Shown here in pieces: positions 42,842-52,009 of a stretch of 64,000 bases of DNA. The notes below the pieces were generated by a model. The model was not told the origin of the DNA. It worked only from the letters and a program-made list of their open reading frames with translations, and did not search any database. Position numbers and translations under genes: made by a program. Every line of letters starts with the position of its first letter. Position 1 is the stretch's first letter. This stretch comes from Photobacterium sp. DA100 (GTDB taxonomy: Bacteria; Pseudomonadota; Gammaproteobacteria; Enterobacterales; Vibrionaceae), in contig NZ_CP119424.1 of NCBI RefSeq assembly GCF_029223585.1, positions 806,001-870,000 on the forward strand, in the 5' to 3' direction.

Positions 42842-44533
42842 TTAGCTCTGCCCCCTCGACATAGCGACGATACGTTTAAGGATCCAGCGCAATAATATTG
42901 GGATATTGTCGATGTTCTCTTGTTCAATGAAGTTAATCATTGCCAGGGCGACGTCGGGTTTGGCATGGCGCTTCAATGCGCGCTGAATGATTTTCTTGGG
43001 CGTCACTGGAGATTCGATGGGGACATTGGCCAAATCACGAAATAGCGGCTCGAACCCGTTGAAAAAAAGAAAGTGCTCGATGTCTCTTTTAGGCAAGATG
43101 GTTAACCGATGGCGCTCAGCCTCGTTGCCGAGAATGTTCCTGACCGTATCCGCGTATTTTTTTCCGGCCATATCACCGTCGGCGATCATATGCCATTCTA
43201 TGCCAAAATGGCGTGCCACTTTGATCAGTGGTTTCAGCCCACTTTGGGCGAATTCAATGATCTGTACCCCTTCTGCGGCAAGGTTGTAGCCGCAAATTCG
43301 CGCGAGTTCGTTAAAGAGCCAGACTTCCGTTTCGCCTTCGACCAATAGCCAGGCTCTGGCAAAGAGCGCACTGGGGCGGTGCACCCTGAGATGGAAAGTT
43401 ACCCGTCGCTCTTCGTCTCGACTCAGTTTGTGGTTGAGGATCGAGTAGACTTGGGTTTTACTAGGTTGCCTGATCAGCTTTTGGACGCATTCTAGCGGTA
43501 CGACAGAGCAGAGATCCGGACTATTCGTGGTCAAAATTTTTTGCATCGGCATTTTGCTGATAAATGTCCAAGCCTGATGCAGGATCGTCGGGTGTAAACG
43601 GCCTTCGGGATCTTCTAAGATCATGATTGGTCGAGAAATCCGTTTCAGTTCGACAGGGCCTCTGGCTCTTATGAATGCATTGAGTAGCCCCATTAGCACT
43701 AGCCGGCTTTGTTTGGTTGTTTCCGGTTCTGTTAATTGCTCCAGCGGGTTAATAGCGTATTGCGCACGCTCTGGGAAATGGGCTCGATCAAAATGCTGGT
43801 TGCGATAATGAGGGGTAAAAGCAAAGTAGTGATCGACCAGCGCCCGTAACGCATTAACGCTACTTTTTATCTCGGCTTGGCTCACATGGCCTGGCTTGGT
43901 CATTAGACGCCGGCAAGTGTTGTCTAATCGCCGCTGGATTCTAACACTTTCATCATTACGTCGTTCGGCGCCATTGCCGTTACTATGACCGTTGCCATTG
44001 CTCCCGTTTTTATTTGTCTCAATGCTTGGCCGGTATTCACGCAGCCGTCTAGCATCTCGTATTCTGACAATCGGGTGTAATACCATCAGTTGCTTGGCGA
44101 GCTTATTACTGTCGTCGCAGGGGATGGGATCACCATGCTTGTTGAGAAACCGTCGGTGGGTAGTAATTTTATCATCGTCAACACTGCTGGTGATCTGGTA
44201 GTACAAGGCTTTACATTGGTCTTGGCCTTTGACCCAGACGGATGAAAATGCTTTGTAACGCCGGGCTTTATGTTCTCCGGGGTAGTCTTCGTGCCAATGG
44301 AGAACAATGTTGAGATGATTCATTTTTGCATGCCCGGCGCTGTAGTCGACATGAAAGTCATCAAAATGGAATGTGTGGAATTTGGCGTCAGGGGACAAGG
44401 CGATATCGAGAGCATCGAGTAATGAGGACTTACCCCAAGCATTTTCACCAATAAGGACAGTAAGCTCGTCAAAAGATAAGGACAACCGCTTGATGCCCCT
44501 GAAACCGGATATCTCGATGCGTTTTAGCTGCAT
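42842..44533 (-). CDS. OLD family ATP-dependent nuclease (YbjD-like)
   Basis: A 563-residue protein with an N-terminal ABC/RecF-like ATPase (Walker A GENAWGKSS at 29-37, EISGFRGIKRLSL before it) and a C-terminal TOPRIM nuclease domain (LLVEGETEVWLFNELAR, then IADGDMAGKKYAD with the DxD). A low-complexity Asn/Gly/His insert (NGSNGNGHSNGNGAE) near residues 180-200 is odd. ATG at 44533 with GAGG five bases upstream. OLD nucleases often serve phage defence, but the YbjD type is widely found in chromosomes outside defence islands; no partner helicase (GajB) is next to it. Confidence 0.9.
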   Translation of the reverse strand: MQLKRIEISGFRGIKRLSLSFDELTVLIGENAWGKSSLLDALDIALSPDAKFHTFHFDDFHVDYSAGHAKMNHLNIVLHWHEDYPGEHKARRYKAFSSVWVKGQDQCKALYYQITSSVDDDKITTHRRFLNKHGDPIPCDDSNKLAKQLMVLHPIVRIRDARRLREYRPSIETNKNGSNGNGHSNGNGAERRNDESVRIQRRLDNTCRRLMTKPGHVSQAEIKSSVNALRALVDHYFAFTPHYRNQHFDRAHFPERAQYAINPLEQLTEPETTKQSRLVLMGLLNAFIRARGPVELKRISRPIMILEDPEGRLHPTILHQAWTFISKMPMQKILTTNSPDLCSVVPLECVQKLIRQPSKTQVYSILNHKLSRDEERRVTFHLRVHRPSALFARAWLLVEGETEVWLFNELARICGYNLAAEGVQIIEFAQSGLKPLIKVARHFGIEWHMIADGDMAGKKYADTVRNILGNEAERHRLTILPKRDIEHFLFFNGFEPLFRDLANVPIESPVTPKKIIQRALKRHAKPDVALAMINFIEQENIDNIPILLRWILKRIVAMSRGQS

Positions 44534-44714
44534 AGCCACCTCAACATAATGAAACAGGAAAGCGGAAACAATGTGAAGTAATAATACTCAGCGTATGTGG
44601 CGCTAAAGCGCTTATTGGATCCATACTTTAAGCCTACCTTATAAGTAGCTGATCTGGGGATGTATTTGTCACATTATTGAAAATTTAACTATCTGAAAGC
44701 GCAAGGGAAACTTC

Positions 44715-44743
44715 TTGTTGTCGGGGTATCTAATTGCTATAGT
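44715..44743 (+). promoter_or_regulatory. Sigma-70 promoter of gloA
   Basis: TTGTTG (44715-44720), a 17-base spacer and TATAGT (44738-44743), 49 bases before the gloA start. Confidence 0.7.
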
Positions 44744-44792
44744 CAGCGTCTAATTAAATATACTAACTTATTGATTATCTTGGAGATGTCAG

Positions 44793-45185
44793 ATGGCGAA
44801 AATTATTCACTCAATGGTACGCGTTGGTGATTTGGATAAATCATTGAAATTCTACAAAGAAGCATTGGATCTGGATGTCGCAGAGCAGTTGGATTTCGAA
44901 GGGTTTAGCTTGGTGTACCTTCGCAATGAAGAGAATGATATGGAGCTGGAGTTGACCTGGAATGAAGGAACAGAGGTTTACACCCATGGCAGCGGTTACG
45001 GTCATATTGCTGTTGCAGTTGACGAACTTGAAGCTGAGCATCAAAAATTGACCGAACTTGGCTATGAGCCTGCTGAAATCAAAGAGTTTTTCCGAGATGG
45101 CCAGTTGCTAGCGAAGTTTTTCTTCGTGCAAGATCCAGATGGTTACAAGATTGAGTTCCTGCAGCGACATGGCCGTTACCAGTAA
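44793..45185 (+). CDS. gloA: Lactoylglutathione lyase (glyoxalase I)
   Basis: A 130-residue metalloenzyme of the VOC superfamily that turns the methylglyoxal-glutathione adduct to S-lactoylglutathione. The metal ligands line up with E. coli GloA: H6, E53 (ELELTWN), H71 (YGHIAV) and E121 (YKIEFLQ). Length is standard. Promoter is visible upstream. Stands alone. Confidence 0.95.
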   Translation: MAKIIHSMVRVGDLDKSLKFYKEALDLDVAEQLDFEGFSLVYLRNEENDMELELTWNEGTEVYTHGSGYGHIAVAVDELEAEHQKLTELGYEPAEIKEFFRDGQLLAKFFFVQDPDGYKIEFLQRHGRYQ

Positions 45186-45222
45186 CTGAGCCAGTTGTTG
45201 CTTTTTCGGGGTAACCTGCTTA

Positions 45223-45248
45223 AAACCACGCGAGTTGCCGCGTGGTTT
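45223..45248. terminator. Shared terminator between gloA and the YeeE/YedE gene
   Basis: A perfect ten-base stem, AAACCACGCG and CGCGTGGTTT, with a six-base loop. It lies between two convergent genes and includes the YeeE/YedE stop. T tracts are short on both sides. Confidence 0.75.
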
Positions 45249-46177
45249 CAGGCTTTGTCCTTGTTCATCATTCGGTGATAGGCTTTGCGTATCGCTAAAC
45301 CGGTCGTTATTCCGATGATAATAAAGAGAATAGCGATTGCCCCTGCAGGGGAAAAAGCGGGTAGGGTAATCAGCAGCTGAGAGTCGTTTCCGCCCAGCGC
45401 CAGAGATGCGCCAAGCCCCATAATTGTCCCAGCAAACAAATGGGAGAGCAGTTGCTTTAAGCGAAATTCAAAATCCAAAAGAGATAATCGGTTTTTTGCT
45501 CCCATAGCCATTCCGGCGATTAAGCCTGCAATCACAGCGTACCTTTCCAGTTCGGGCCAGTTGTCGATACCTTGGTGGTAAACACTGTAAGAGATGTCTT
45601 TGAGCAACTGGCTAGGGGACCACTGCGGCTCAATTAAGGTCAAGATACTTGCAGTGATCCCGAAAAACATCACCCCGAAAAGTAATTTGCGCCGTTCCGG
45701 TGTCGTTTTGATTATCGAAAAAAACAAAACTAATAGTAGTGGGATTAGTACTTGCAAGATAGGGGAGTGAATAGGTTCAAGCGGTTGGTAGTTCACAGGT
45801 GGTGTGAGCGCGGGTAACAGCAGCCAGCCGATGGTCCAGCCAACAATGGTTGCCATCATATAGTAGTGACCACTAGCCAGTTTAGAAATAGTCGAAATCG
45901 AACAGCCTTTGTTCAAAGCGGCACCGAGGCCGAACAGCATTCCTCCCACTAAAAAATGGATGGTGCCATCAAAGCGATTGGCCAGGAAGGGGATCCATTC
46001 CTTTCCAGTAAAGGGGACGATGAGCCAATACCAGAAGCCGCAGCATAATATGGCTAACAAGAAGGCTGGACGGCGGGCTATAAGTTCATGTACAGCGCGA
46101 ACCATGCAGAGCCCTGTCCGCTGGGCAAGATAGCCTAATACCATGGCAAGAAAGATAGCAAAGATTACTTGCATCAT
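45248..46177 (-). CDS. YeeE/YedE family transporter
   Basis: A 309-residue multi-pass membrane protein of the YeeE/YedE (DUF395) family, linked to import of thiosulfate or other sulfur compounds. Two conserved cysteines are visible: C24 in RTGLCMVRA and the one in ALNKGCSIST near residue 94, which bind the substrate in related TsuA. Ten or so membrane segments. No tusA-like or rhodanese gene is adjacent. Confidence 0.9.
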   Translation of the reverse strand: MMQVIFAIFLAMVLGYLAQRTGLCMVRAVHELIARRPAFLLAILCCGFWYWLIVPFTGKEWIPFLANRFDGTIHFLVGGMLFGLGAALNKGCSISTISKLASGHYYMMATIVGWTIGWLLLPALTPPVNYQPLEPIHSPILQVLIPLLLVLFFSIIKTTPERRKLLFGVMFFGITASILTLIEPQWSPSQLLKDISYSVYHQGIDNWPELERYAVIAGLIAGMAMGAKNRLSLLDFEFRLKQLLSHLFAGTIMGLGASLALGGNDSQLLITLPAFSPAGAIAILFIIIGITTGLAIRKAYHRMMNKDKA

Positions 46178-46350
46178 TAGTATCTGTCGTCATTGATTTG
46201 TCATGGGTTTAAATATAATACGTATTTGTAAGTGTGATTTAATTCGCGGTAAGGAGTGTGAAATAAAAATAAATTCTCATAAAAATCTGAGTTTGAACTG
46301 CTTTTGATATAAGATAACGTTTCGCAAAATGTGGAGGCCTACAACGTTTT

Positions 46351-48114
46351 ATGACACAAATTCATCGCTCGGCAAAGATAACGTTTGCCCACATCAATGA
46401 TACTCACTCGCACTTTGAGCCATCGACAATCGCTTTGCAGATCCCTTCGCCTTCTTCTGGGTCAACAATGTCAGTGTTCGCAAGTTGTGGTGGTTTTGCT
46501 CGGGTATCGACAGCGGTGAGAGAAGCCAAAAAGCAGGCGATGATGCATGGACGTGAATTTATGTTTGTTCACGCCGGTGATTGCTTTCAAGGAACGTTAT
46601 TCTTTTCCTTGTACAAAGGAACAGCCAATGCGACATTGCTCAATGCTATTGGCATAGATGCGATGGCGTTGGGCAACCATGAGCTTGATATGGGCAATCA
46701 GGTTGTTGCTGATTTTATGGATCTAGCCAATTTTCCTTTGCTTGCTGGAAACTGGGACTTATCTAACGAGAACAGGGATAAAGCCAATCCGTTGTCCCTC
46801 AAGCCAAATGTAATGGCCTATGACAGTGAACACGAGCACGCAAAATATCTTGTCAAGGATATCGACGGCGAGCCCGTTGCGATTTTTGGCTTAGCAATTG
46901 AAAACATGGCAGGTATTGCCAACCCGGATCCTGACACCCATTTTCTCAATGTGACTGCTGTCGCTCAAAATACCGTTGCTGCGATAAAGCGTGCGGGTAT
47001 CAATAAAATCGTGGTTCTAAGCCATCTAGGTTACGAACGGGACTTAGAGCTAGCCAGCCAGGTTGATGGTGTTGGTGCGATTATTGGCGGCCACACGCAT
47101 ACAATGCAGGGTGACTTTAGCAATATCGGCTTTAGCGTTGCTGATGAATATGCGGTGCAGATCAACGGAACCTATGTGGTTCAGGCGGGATGCAATGCTC
47201 TGGCTCTAGGGCAGCTCGAACTCGACTTCAATGCCGATGGTACAGTGGCGAGAGCCGCGGGTAGAAATCAACTGCTGCTGGGCAGGCAGTTTACTGTTGA
47301 TGCTAGCCGAAGCGAGCACCTTGATGATTCCACCCATCAGGTGGTGAAAGACTACCTCAGTGCGCAAGGGAACGTGTGCTTCTGTGTAAAAGACCCACAG
47401 ATAGAAAATGTGCTTAACCAAGACTATCGGCCTGCAGTTAGAGAGCTCCAAACCCAGCAGGTAGCGGTGTTGACTGAATCCCTGCGCCACATCCGAGTTC
47501 CGGACCATAAAGGGCCCAGCCAGATAGCGCCACTCGTTGTTGATAGCTTTGTTTGGTCTTCGCGGCAGCGCGGCCATGCGGTTGATTTTGGTATTCATAA
47601 TGCTGGCGGCGTAAGGGCGTCATTGCATGCCGGACCAATCACTGCGGCAGATATTTCCGGCCGTTTGCTCCCCTTCGCGATAGGGCTTATGGTCTATGAA
47701 GTCAGCGGTAAGCAATTGCGGGCTGCACTGGAAGGTGCTATCAACAATGCCATTGATAATGGTGTTGAAGGGACGGGAAGTGGGAGCTTTCCGTATACCT
47801 CTCGCTTGAAATACACCTATCGTTGCTGTGCAGCTGAAGGGCAGCGAATTGAGGTGCTGAAACTTTATCGGAATGGCGCATGGGAAGATATTCAGGATCA
47901 TGCTAATTATCTTTCTGTGTCATCGGGCTATACCGCAACGGGAAAAGAGGGATACGGCGCTTTGGTGAACAGTAATATCGACCCGATACCGTTGAATATC
48001 ACGATGGCTGATGCCTTTGAGGAATATGCTAGAGATAGAGGCTCGTTCGGTGCTTTTGAGCAGACCATGATCGATTTTATACCGTGCGGCTGTGAACAAG
48101 AGCATGTCGCTTAA
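46351..48114 (+). CDS. Cytoplasmic metallophosphatase/5'-nucleotidase
   Basis: A 587-residue protein with the same two domains as the secreted enzyme at 9702-11612 but no signal peptide. The metal motifs are NDTHSH near residue 17, HAGDCFQGT, GNHELDMG, LSHLGYE and GGHTHTM; the C-terminal half has NAGGVRASLHAGPITAADISGRLLPF. It would act on nucleotides in the cytoplasm, or be exported by another route. Two paralogues in one window suggest different substrates. It has its own terminator. Confidence 0.9.
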   Translation: MTQIHRSAKITFAHINDTHSHFEPSTIALQIPSPSSGSTMSVFASCGGFARVSTAVREAKKQAMMHGREFMFVHAGDCFQGTLFFSLYKGTANATLLNAIGIDAMALGNHELDMGNQVVADFMDLANFPLLAGNWDLSNENRDKANPLSLKPNVMAYDSEHEHAKYLVKDIDGEPVAIFGLAIENMAGIANPDPDTHFLNVTAVAQNTVAAIKRAGINKIVVLSHLGYERDLELASQVDGVGAIIGGHTHTMQGDFSNIGFSVADEYAVQINGTYVVQAGCNALALGQLELDFNADGTVARAAGRNQLLLGRQFTVDASRSEHLDDSTHQVVKDYLSAQGNVCFCVKDPQIENVLNQDYRPAVRELQTQQVAVLTESLRHIRVPDHKGPSQIAPLVVDSFVWSSRQRGHAVDFGIHNAGGVRASLHAGPITAADISGRLLPFAIGLMVYEVSGKQLRAALEGAINNAIDNGVEGTGSGSFPYTSRLKYTYRCCAAEGQRIEVLKLYRNGAWEDIQDHANYLSVSSGYTATGKEGYGALVNSNIDPIPLNITMADAFEEYARDRGSFGAFEQTMIDFIPCGCEQEHVA

Positions 48115-48151
48115 GCGGTACTGCCTCACAGATAGTTGCTAAATGTAATCT

Positions 48152-48181
48152 CCGGTAAGCGCTGCTTACCGGTTTTTTTTT
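48152..48181 (+). terminator. Terminator of the cytoplasmic 5'-nucleotidase gene
   Basis: A perfect nine-base stem, CCGGTAAGC and GCTTACCGG, with a three-base loop, followed by nine or more T. Confidence 0.95.
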
Positions 48182-48321
48182 GATTAAAGTAAATACCTTT
48201 CCGGTCGTTATATCTGAACAGATGCTGTTTATTGTTAATTATGTGAATTAAATGAAGCGAATATTGTCCTATTCACAGGATGCGTTTCATATCACGGTAT
48301 TTTCACGATCTGGGGTCAAGG

Positions 48322-48408
48322 ATGAATAAAGACTGGAACGATATAGCGGTTGTTATGGGGTGGGTATCCGCTTGGGCTGTTTTGATGCATTTTATGCCGA
48401 CGGCATAA
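48322..48408 (+). CDS. 28-residue hydrophobic small protein
   Basis: A frame of 28 codons in an otherwise empty 350-base gap. AAGG directly abuts the ATG and GGGG lies farther back, so the ribosome site is close but imperfect. The peptide is MNKDWNDI followed by a hydrophobic span with three tryptophans and a Met-rich end, which could span the membrane once. No family recognised. Evidence is modest. Confidence 0.4.
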   Translation: MNKDWNDIAVVMGWVSAWAVLMHFMPTA

Positions 48409-48467
48409 ACGGAAGGTTAAACGTTGCCGAGCTCTGATGATACACGGCAACGGTATTAATATTGGGA

Positions 48468-49145
48468 TTAGGCTGTTAGCGTCTCAATAGATTCAGCGTT
48501 TGCCACTTCTTTGGCCAAGCGATAGGCAGCCAGATCTTCGATGGTAAGTACTGGCATATTATGCTGTTTGCCAAATTCGATCACTTCAGGCAGGCGGGCC
48601 ATCGTGCCGTCCGGATTAGTCAGTTCGCAAAGAACCCCATATGGCTTCATACCGGATAGGCGCATCAGGTCAACCGTCGCTTCTGTATGGCCACGGCGAG
48701 CTAGGACACCCTCAGGGTTCGCTTTGAGCGGGAATACATGACCAGGACGGCTGAGATCTGCTGGTACGGCGTTATCAGCAATTGCCGCCTTGATGGTGGT
48801 GACACGATCAGCAGCAGAGACCCCAGTGGTTACCCCTTTGGCTGCTTCGATTGTTACGGTAAAGCCGGTTTGGTTTGCACTGGTGTTATTCTCCACCATC
48901 ATCGGCAAATCAAGTTGCTTGACGCGCTCATCGGTCAGGCACAGGCAAACAATCCCAGAACACTCGCGGATCATCAGCGCCATCTGCTCACTGGTTAAGG
49001 TTTCGGCTGCAAAGATAATATCGCCTTCGTTTTCGCGGTCTTCATCATCAACAACCAAAACACCACGACCTTGGCGGATAGCTTCAAGACCGGCTTCTAC
49101 GCGCTCAAACGCAGAACCATACGGGGCTAGTAGAGACTGATTCAT
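48468..49145 (-). CDS. ribB: 3,4-dihydroxy-2-butanone 4-phosphate synthase
   Basis: A 225-residue riboflavin-pathway enzyme that makes the four-carbon unit from ribulose 5-phosphate. Metal and substrate motifs are visible: [17 protein letters not shown] (about residues 32-48), [26 protein letters not shown]. It is a single-domain RibB, without the fused GTP cyclohydrolase II. An FMN riboswitch lies upstream, so FMN would repress it. The gene lies apart from the rib cluster, as in other Vibrio species. Confidence 0.96.
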   Translation of the reverse strand: MNQSLLAPYGSAFERVEAGLEAIRQGRGVLVVDDEDRENEGDIIFAAETLTSEQMALMIRECSGIVCLCLTDERVKQLDLPMMVENNTSANQTGFTVTIEAAKGVTTGVSAADRVTTIKAAIADNAVPADLSRPGHVFPLKANPEGVLARRGHTEATVDLMRLSGMKPYGVLCELTNPDGTMARLPEVIEFGKQHNMPVLTIEDLAAYRLAKEVANAESIETLTA

Positions 49146-49307
49146 GGTAAGGAACTCCTAAAATAAACATTTACCAGAATCAGGGCATGGAAAGTCAGCA
49201 AGCACAGTCAAACAAGCAACTGGCAAGAAGCAATATACGGCATCACCGCTTGGGTGATCGCACTGTATAGAAAATGCTTGTCCGTTTGATAGACAAGTAC
49301 TGTACTG

Positions 49308-49474
49308 AGATCCTCTTTCATCCGGACTATAACCGTCGGCTCTGGAGTGGTAAGGCATTGCCTGACTGAACCAGATCTGCTGACCTTATCAATTGAAAAT
49401 CAATAAATAAGCGCTCGCGGGCTTTCCTGTTGAAGGACTACCGCCGGTGGGGAATTTCACCCCGCCCTGAGAAT
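49308..49474 (-). promoter_or_regulatory. FMN riboswitch (RFN element) of ribB
   Basis: Reading the minus strand, the element opens with CTCAGGGCGGGGTGAAATT and CCCCACCGGCGG (from 49474), has the inner stems near 49381 and 49320, and closes with AGTCCGGATGAAAGAGGA. These are the conserved blocks of the RFN element. The gap of about 160 bases to the ribB start leaves room for a switch hairpin at the ribosome site or a terminator. Confidence 0.95.
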
Positions 49475-49571
49475 TCCTTTGCACTATAAGGAAAAGGAAA
49501 TTGGCGTGCAAGACGATAGCCGGTATTTATTTGATAATTTTGATATCAAGCACTTAATTTATCCCCAGATG

Positions 49572-50516
49572 TTATTTTGAGTGACCCGTTTGGGGTGAAT
49601 AATAACGAGTTGTGATGTAGTTGTTTACCCACCTAACCAACAACGGCAATGCGTAAGTTGGGATCTGTAGAGCACCAAGCAGTAACAGAAAATCAGGCCC
49701 CAAATAAGCGCCAGCGACTGTAAATGTGAGTAACACATTGCGGTTGGAAGATGTGATAGCAGCAAGGAGAGCGATATCTTTGCCCTGGCGTAGATAAAAT
49801 AAAATACTGGCGACAAAAAACAGCAAGCACAAACCGAAAGAGATGAAGATATAGTGCAATGCTATTGAAGGAGCGGTATCAAAAATACCTCTCAATGGTC
49901 CAACAAGCCCAAACGGAAAAGCAAAAACCAATATGATGGTGACTTGTGAGAGTTTACTGTGAATGCGGGTTAGGGTCGGTCTGGGCACGTAATGGTAAAC
50001 CAATGCTGAAAATGCCATTGGACAGGCGATAAATATGGCCAAACGCATCAGATAGCTAGCAATATCCAGTGAAAATTCATCATTTTGAAATAGGAGTAAA
50101 TTGATATAGAGAACTATAGGCATTAACAGCGTGGTAGCGATAGTCATTACCATTGCTGTTAAAGCATTGAGCCCCACGGAGCGTGCAATAGCCGGGGTTG
50201 CGAATAAGGAGCCTGTCGCTGACACTGCAGCAATTGAAATGAGCAGGGAATTAGAGGCTCCGAGAAAATACCCGAGGCTGCATGCAAAAACGGTCATGAC
50301 TACACTGTGAAGCAAGGCGTAACCCCAAGACTTTTTCAGCTTGAGTTCTGCTAGCAGGGCCTTTTGCTCGATGCCAAGCAGTGTAAACAGCATCAGGAAG
50401 AACAATACATAAGGTAAAAAAGGGAAAACTATCAATGAAGCTTGTGGCCAAGCCAAGCCTGCCAAGGTTGCTATTATCAGTAAAACTGACGAGTGTTTTG
50501 AGATAAAGTGCAGCAT
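49572..50516 (-). CDS. Bile acid:sodium symporter (BASS) family transporter
   Basis: A 314-residue protein with about nine or ten membrane helices. The BASS/ACR3-type motifs are visible as SATGSLFATPAIARSVG and AITSSNRNVLLTFTVAG (the crossing helices that bind sodium and substrate). The substrate may be an organic anion; arsenite is less likely because the ACR3 cysteine was not found. ATG at 50516 chosen over a TTG five codons earlier. Confidence 0.82.
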   Translation of the reverse strand: MLHFISKHSSVLLIIATLAGLAWPQASLIVFPFLPYVLFFLMLFTLLGIEQKALLAELKLKKSWGYALLHSVVMTVFACSLGYFLGASNSLLISIAAVSATGSLFATPAIARSVGLNALTAMVMTIATTLLMPIVLYINLLLFQNDEFSLDIASYLMRLAIFIACPMAFSALVYHYVPRPTLTRIHSKLSQVTIILVFAFPFGLVGPLRGIFDTAPSIALHYIFISFGLCLLFFVASILFYLRQGKDIALLAAITSSNRNVLLTFTVAGAYLGPDFLLLLGALQIPTYALPLLVRWVNNYITTRYYSPQTGHSK

Positions 50517-50785
50517 CACAACATTCCACAAAATTTGATTGTTGATTTATTGTTACGGTAATGGCTTTTGCAGTGCAAGGGAATACCTAAACAAGCAAAA
50601 AATATTCAATTATCGTGTGTTTATTCATAAAGAATACATGACTTTTCATCTACTAGCTTGGTGGTTTAACGAGGCTTTAACGTATTAGAAAAACTAATCC
50701 TTTTGTGGAAATATTGTCATTTTTGGTTGCAATCTGATCAGCTTAAAATAACCACAATTGATAAAAATAGAAACGAGAGGCAATC

Positions 50786-50977
50786 ATGGCACAGGCAATG
50801 AACTTTGACACCATCGCAACCCCTACCGCAATGGACCAAAAAGCCTATGCGGTTAATATCAAAGGATTGATTGCACACGCATTTGATATCGTTTTTGGTC
50901 GCAAAGATTCACCAAAACAATACAATGTTCAAGATTTACCGGTCCATATCCAGAAAGATATTGGTATGTATCGCTAA
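50786..50977 (+). CDS. Small DUF1127-like protein
   Basis: A 63-residue protein with a C-terminal stretch DLPVHIQKDIGMYR that resembles the short DUF1127 motif. GAGAGG lies six bases before the ATG. DUF1127 proteins are small, basic and RNA-linked (phosphate and carbon control in alpha-proteobacteria); here the likeness is only in the last 15 residues. It has its own terminator, so it is a separate gene. Confidence 0.7.
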   Translation: MAQAMNFDTIATPTAMDQKAYAVNIKGLIAHAFDIVFGRKDSPKQYNVQDLPVHIQKDIGMYR

Positions 50978-51000
50978 ACAAATGCATAAGATGAATACTA

Positions 51001-51026
51001 AAGCGCTGGTTTACCGGCGCTTTTTT
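51001..51026 (+). terminator. Terminator of the DUF1127-like gene
   Basis: A nine-pair stem starting AAGCGC and closing GCGCTT, with a four-base loop, then TTTTTTG. Confidence 0.85.
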
Positions 51027-51291
51027 GTTTGTGCTTCAGCGTGTACAGCAAAGTGGAACTGTCTTCGCCAAAGCCTCGGCTATGGTCGGTGATAGGGCGA
51101 TAACCGAGATAAATCAATCTTATCCGAATGCTGTGCAAAACTTTATCTTACGAAACGGTCAGATTAGCAGATAGTTAGAGGGAAATTCGTTAAAGCGACT
51201 AATCTTTAAGAATTTAATCTTGCTTTCATTTTTTTTTATTAGATTATGGCATGATGTCACTGTATAAAAGCGCTTTTTGGAGATAATTGAC
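51027..51291 (+). promoter_or_regulatory. Upstream region of the HlyU-family gene
   Basis: About 265 bases without a gene. An AT-rich part with a T run lies at 51220-51245 and probably contains the promoter, but no strong -35/-10 pair was found. Confidence 0.35.
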
Positions 51292-51573
51292 GTGGGTTTC
51301 TTCTCAAAATTATTTGGTTTTAGTAAACAGGAAGCCAAGGCTGAATCTGTGGAGCCGATTGAATATGAAGGTTATTTGATCTACCCAGAACCGAAGGCTG
51401 AAGGCGGACAGTTCCGTATAGCAGGAAGAATCTGCAAACAGTTTGATCAGGAAGTGAAAACACACATGTTTGTCCGATCTGATTTGTTATCCTCCAAAGC
51501 TGATGCCGAATCTTTCATGATCAACAAGGCGAAGATGTTCATCGATCAAACTGGCGATAAAATGTTCGGCTAA
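51292..51573 (+). CDS. HlyU-family (PF10115-like) small protein
   Basis: A 93-residue protein of the small family called HlyU-family regulator, distinct from the ArsR-type HlyU of Vibrio. It starts VGFFSKLFGFSKQEAK, then EPIEYEGYLIYPEPKAEGGQFRIAGRICKQF, the family signature. The GTG at 51292 was chosen because GGAG precedes it by nine bases and matches the family start; a TTG five codons earlier was rejected. It lies before pntA. Function is not established. Confidence 0.85.
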   Translation: MGFFSKLFGFSKQEAKAESVEPIEYEGYLIYPEPKAEGGQFRIAGRICKQFDQEVKTHMFVRSDLLSSKADAESFMINKAKMFIDQTGDKMFG

Positions 51574-52009
51574 CCTTTGTTGCCTGCTAGTCTTCTCTAC
51601 CGCTAGCAGGCAATTCAAATAGGTAGGGAGAGCTGCAACGAATGTTTGTAGTGCAACACTCATCAGGGAATGATGATTGTCTTATCCTTTTCAGGACCAA
51701 CCTCATCTCCTTGGTGTTTTAAACGACAATAACACCTTTCAGATATCTGAAAATGGACACTTCTAGCGTAAGGCTGAGAAAAGTTAGTGATTTATGCATT
51801 GTTGAGTGCATACATTATTAATTTTATTTGTGGTTTGACCTCTGTCCAGGTGTTCGGAACGTTATTTTCTTACTGTTAGAAGGTAACATTTGTTAATCAT
51901 AACAACGCTTATGTAATTTAATTTTGTATTTCAGCTACAAAGTGCTTGATATTGTGTGCGTGGTTGGATAAAAAATTGTTACTTATTTGCCGTAATTTAG
52001 GGATTGATA
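51574..52009 (+). promoter_or_regulatory. Region upstream of pntA with palindrome and stem-loop
   Basis: About 435 bases, AT-rich. A stem-loop lies at 51580-51613 (TTGCCTGCTAG and CTAGCAGGCAA), likely the end of the HlyU-family gene, without a T tract. A perfect 16-base palindrome TTTCAGATATCTGAAA is at 51737-51752. A TTGACC box is at 51835-51840. No gene seen. Confidence 0.5.

Noticed and set aside
42842..44533. A Gabija-type phage-defence pair
   Set aside because: No UvrD-like helicase (GajB) lies next to the OLD-family gene; neighbours are gloA and the light operon.
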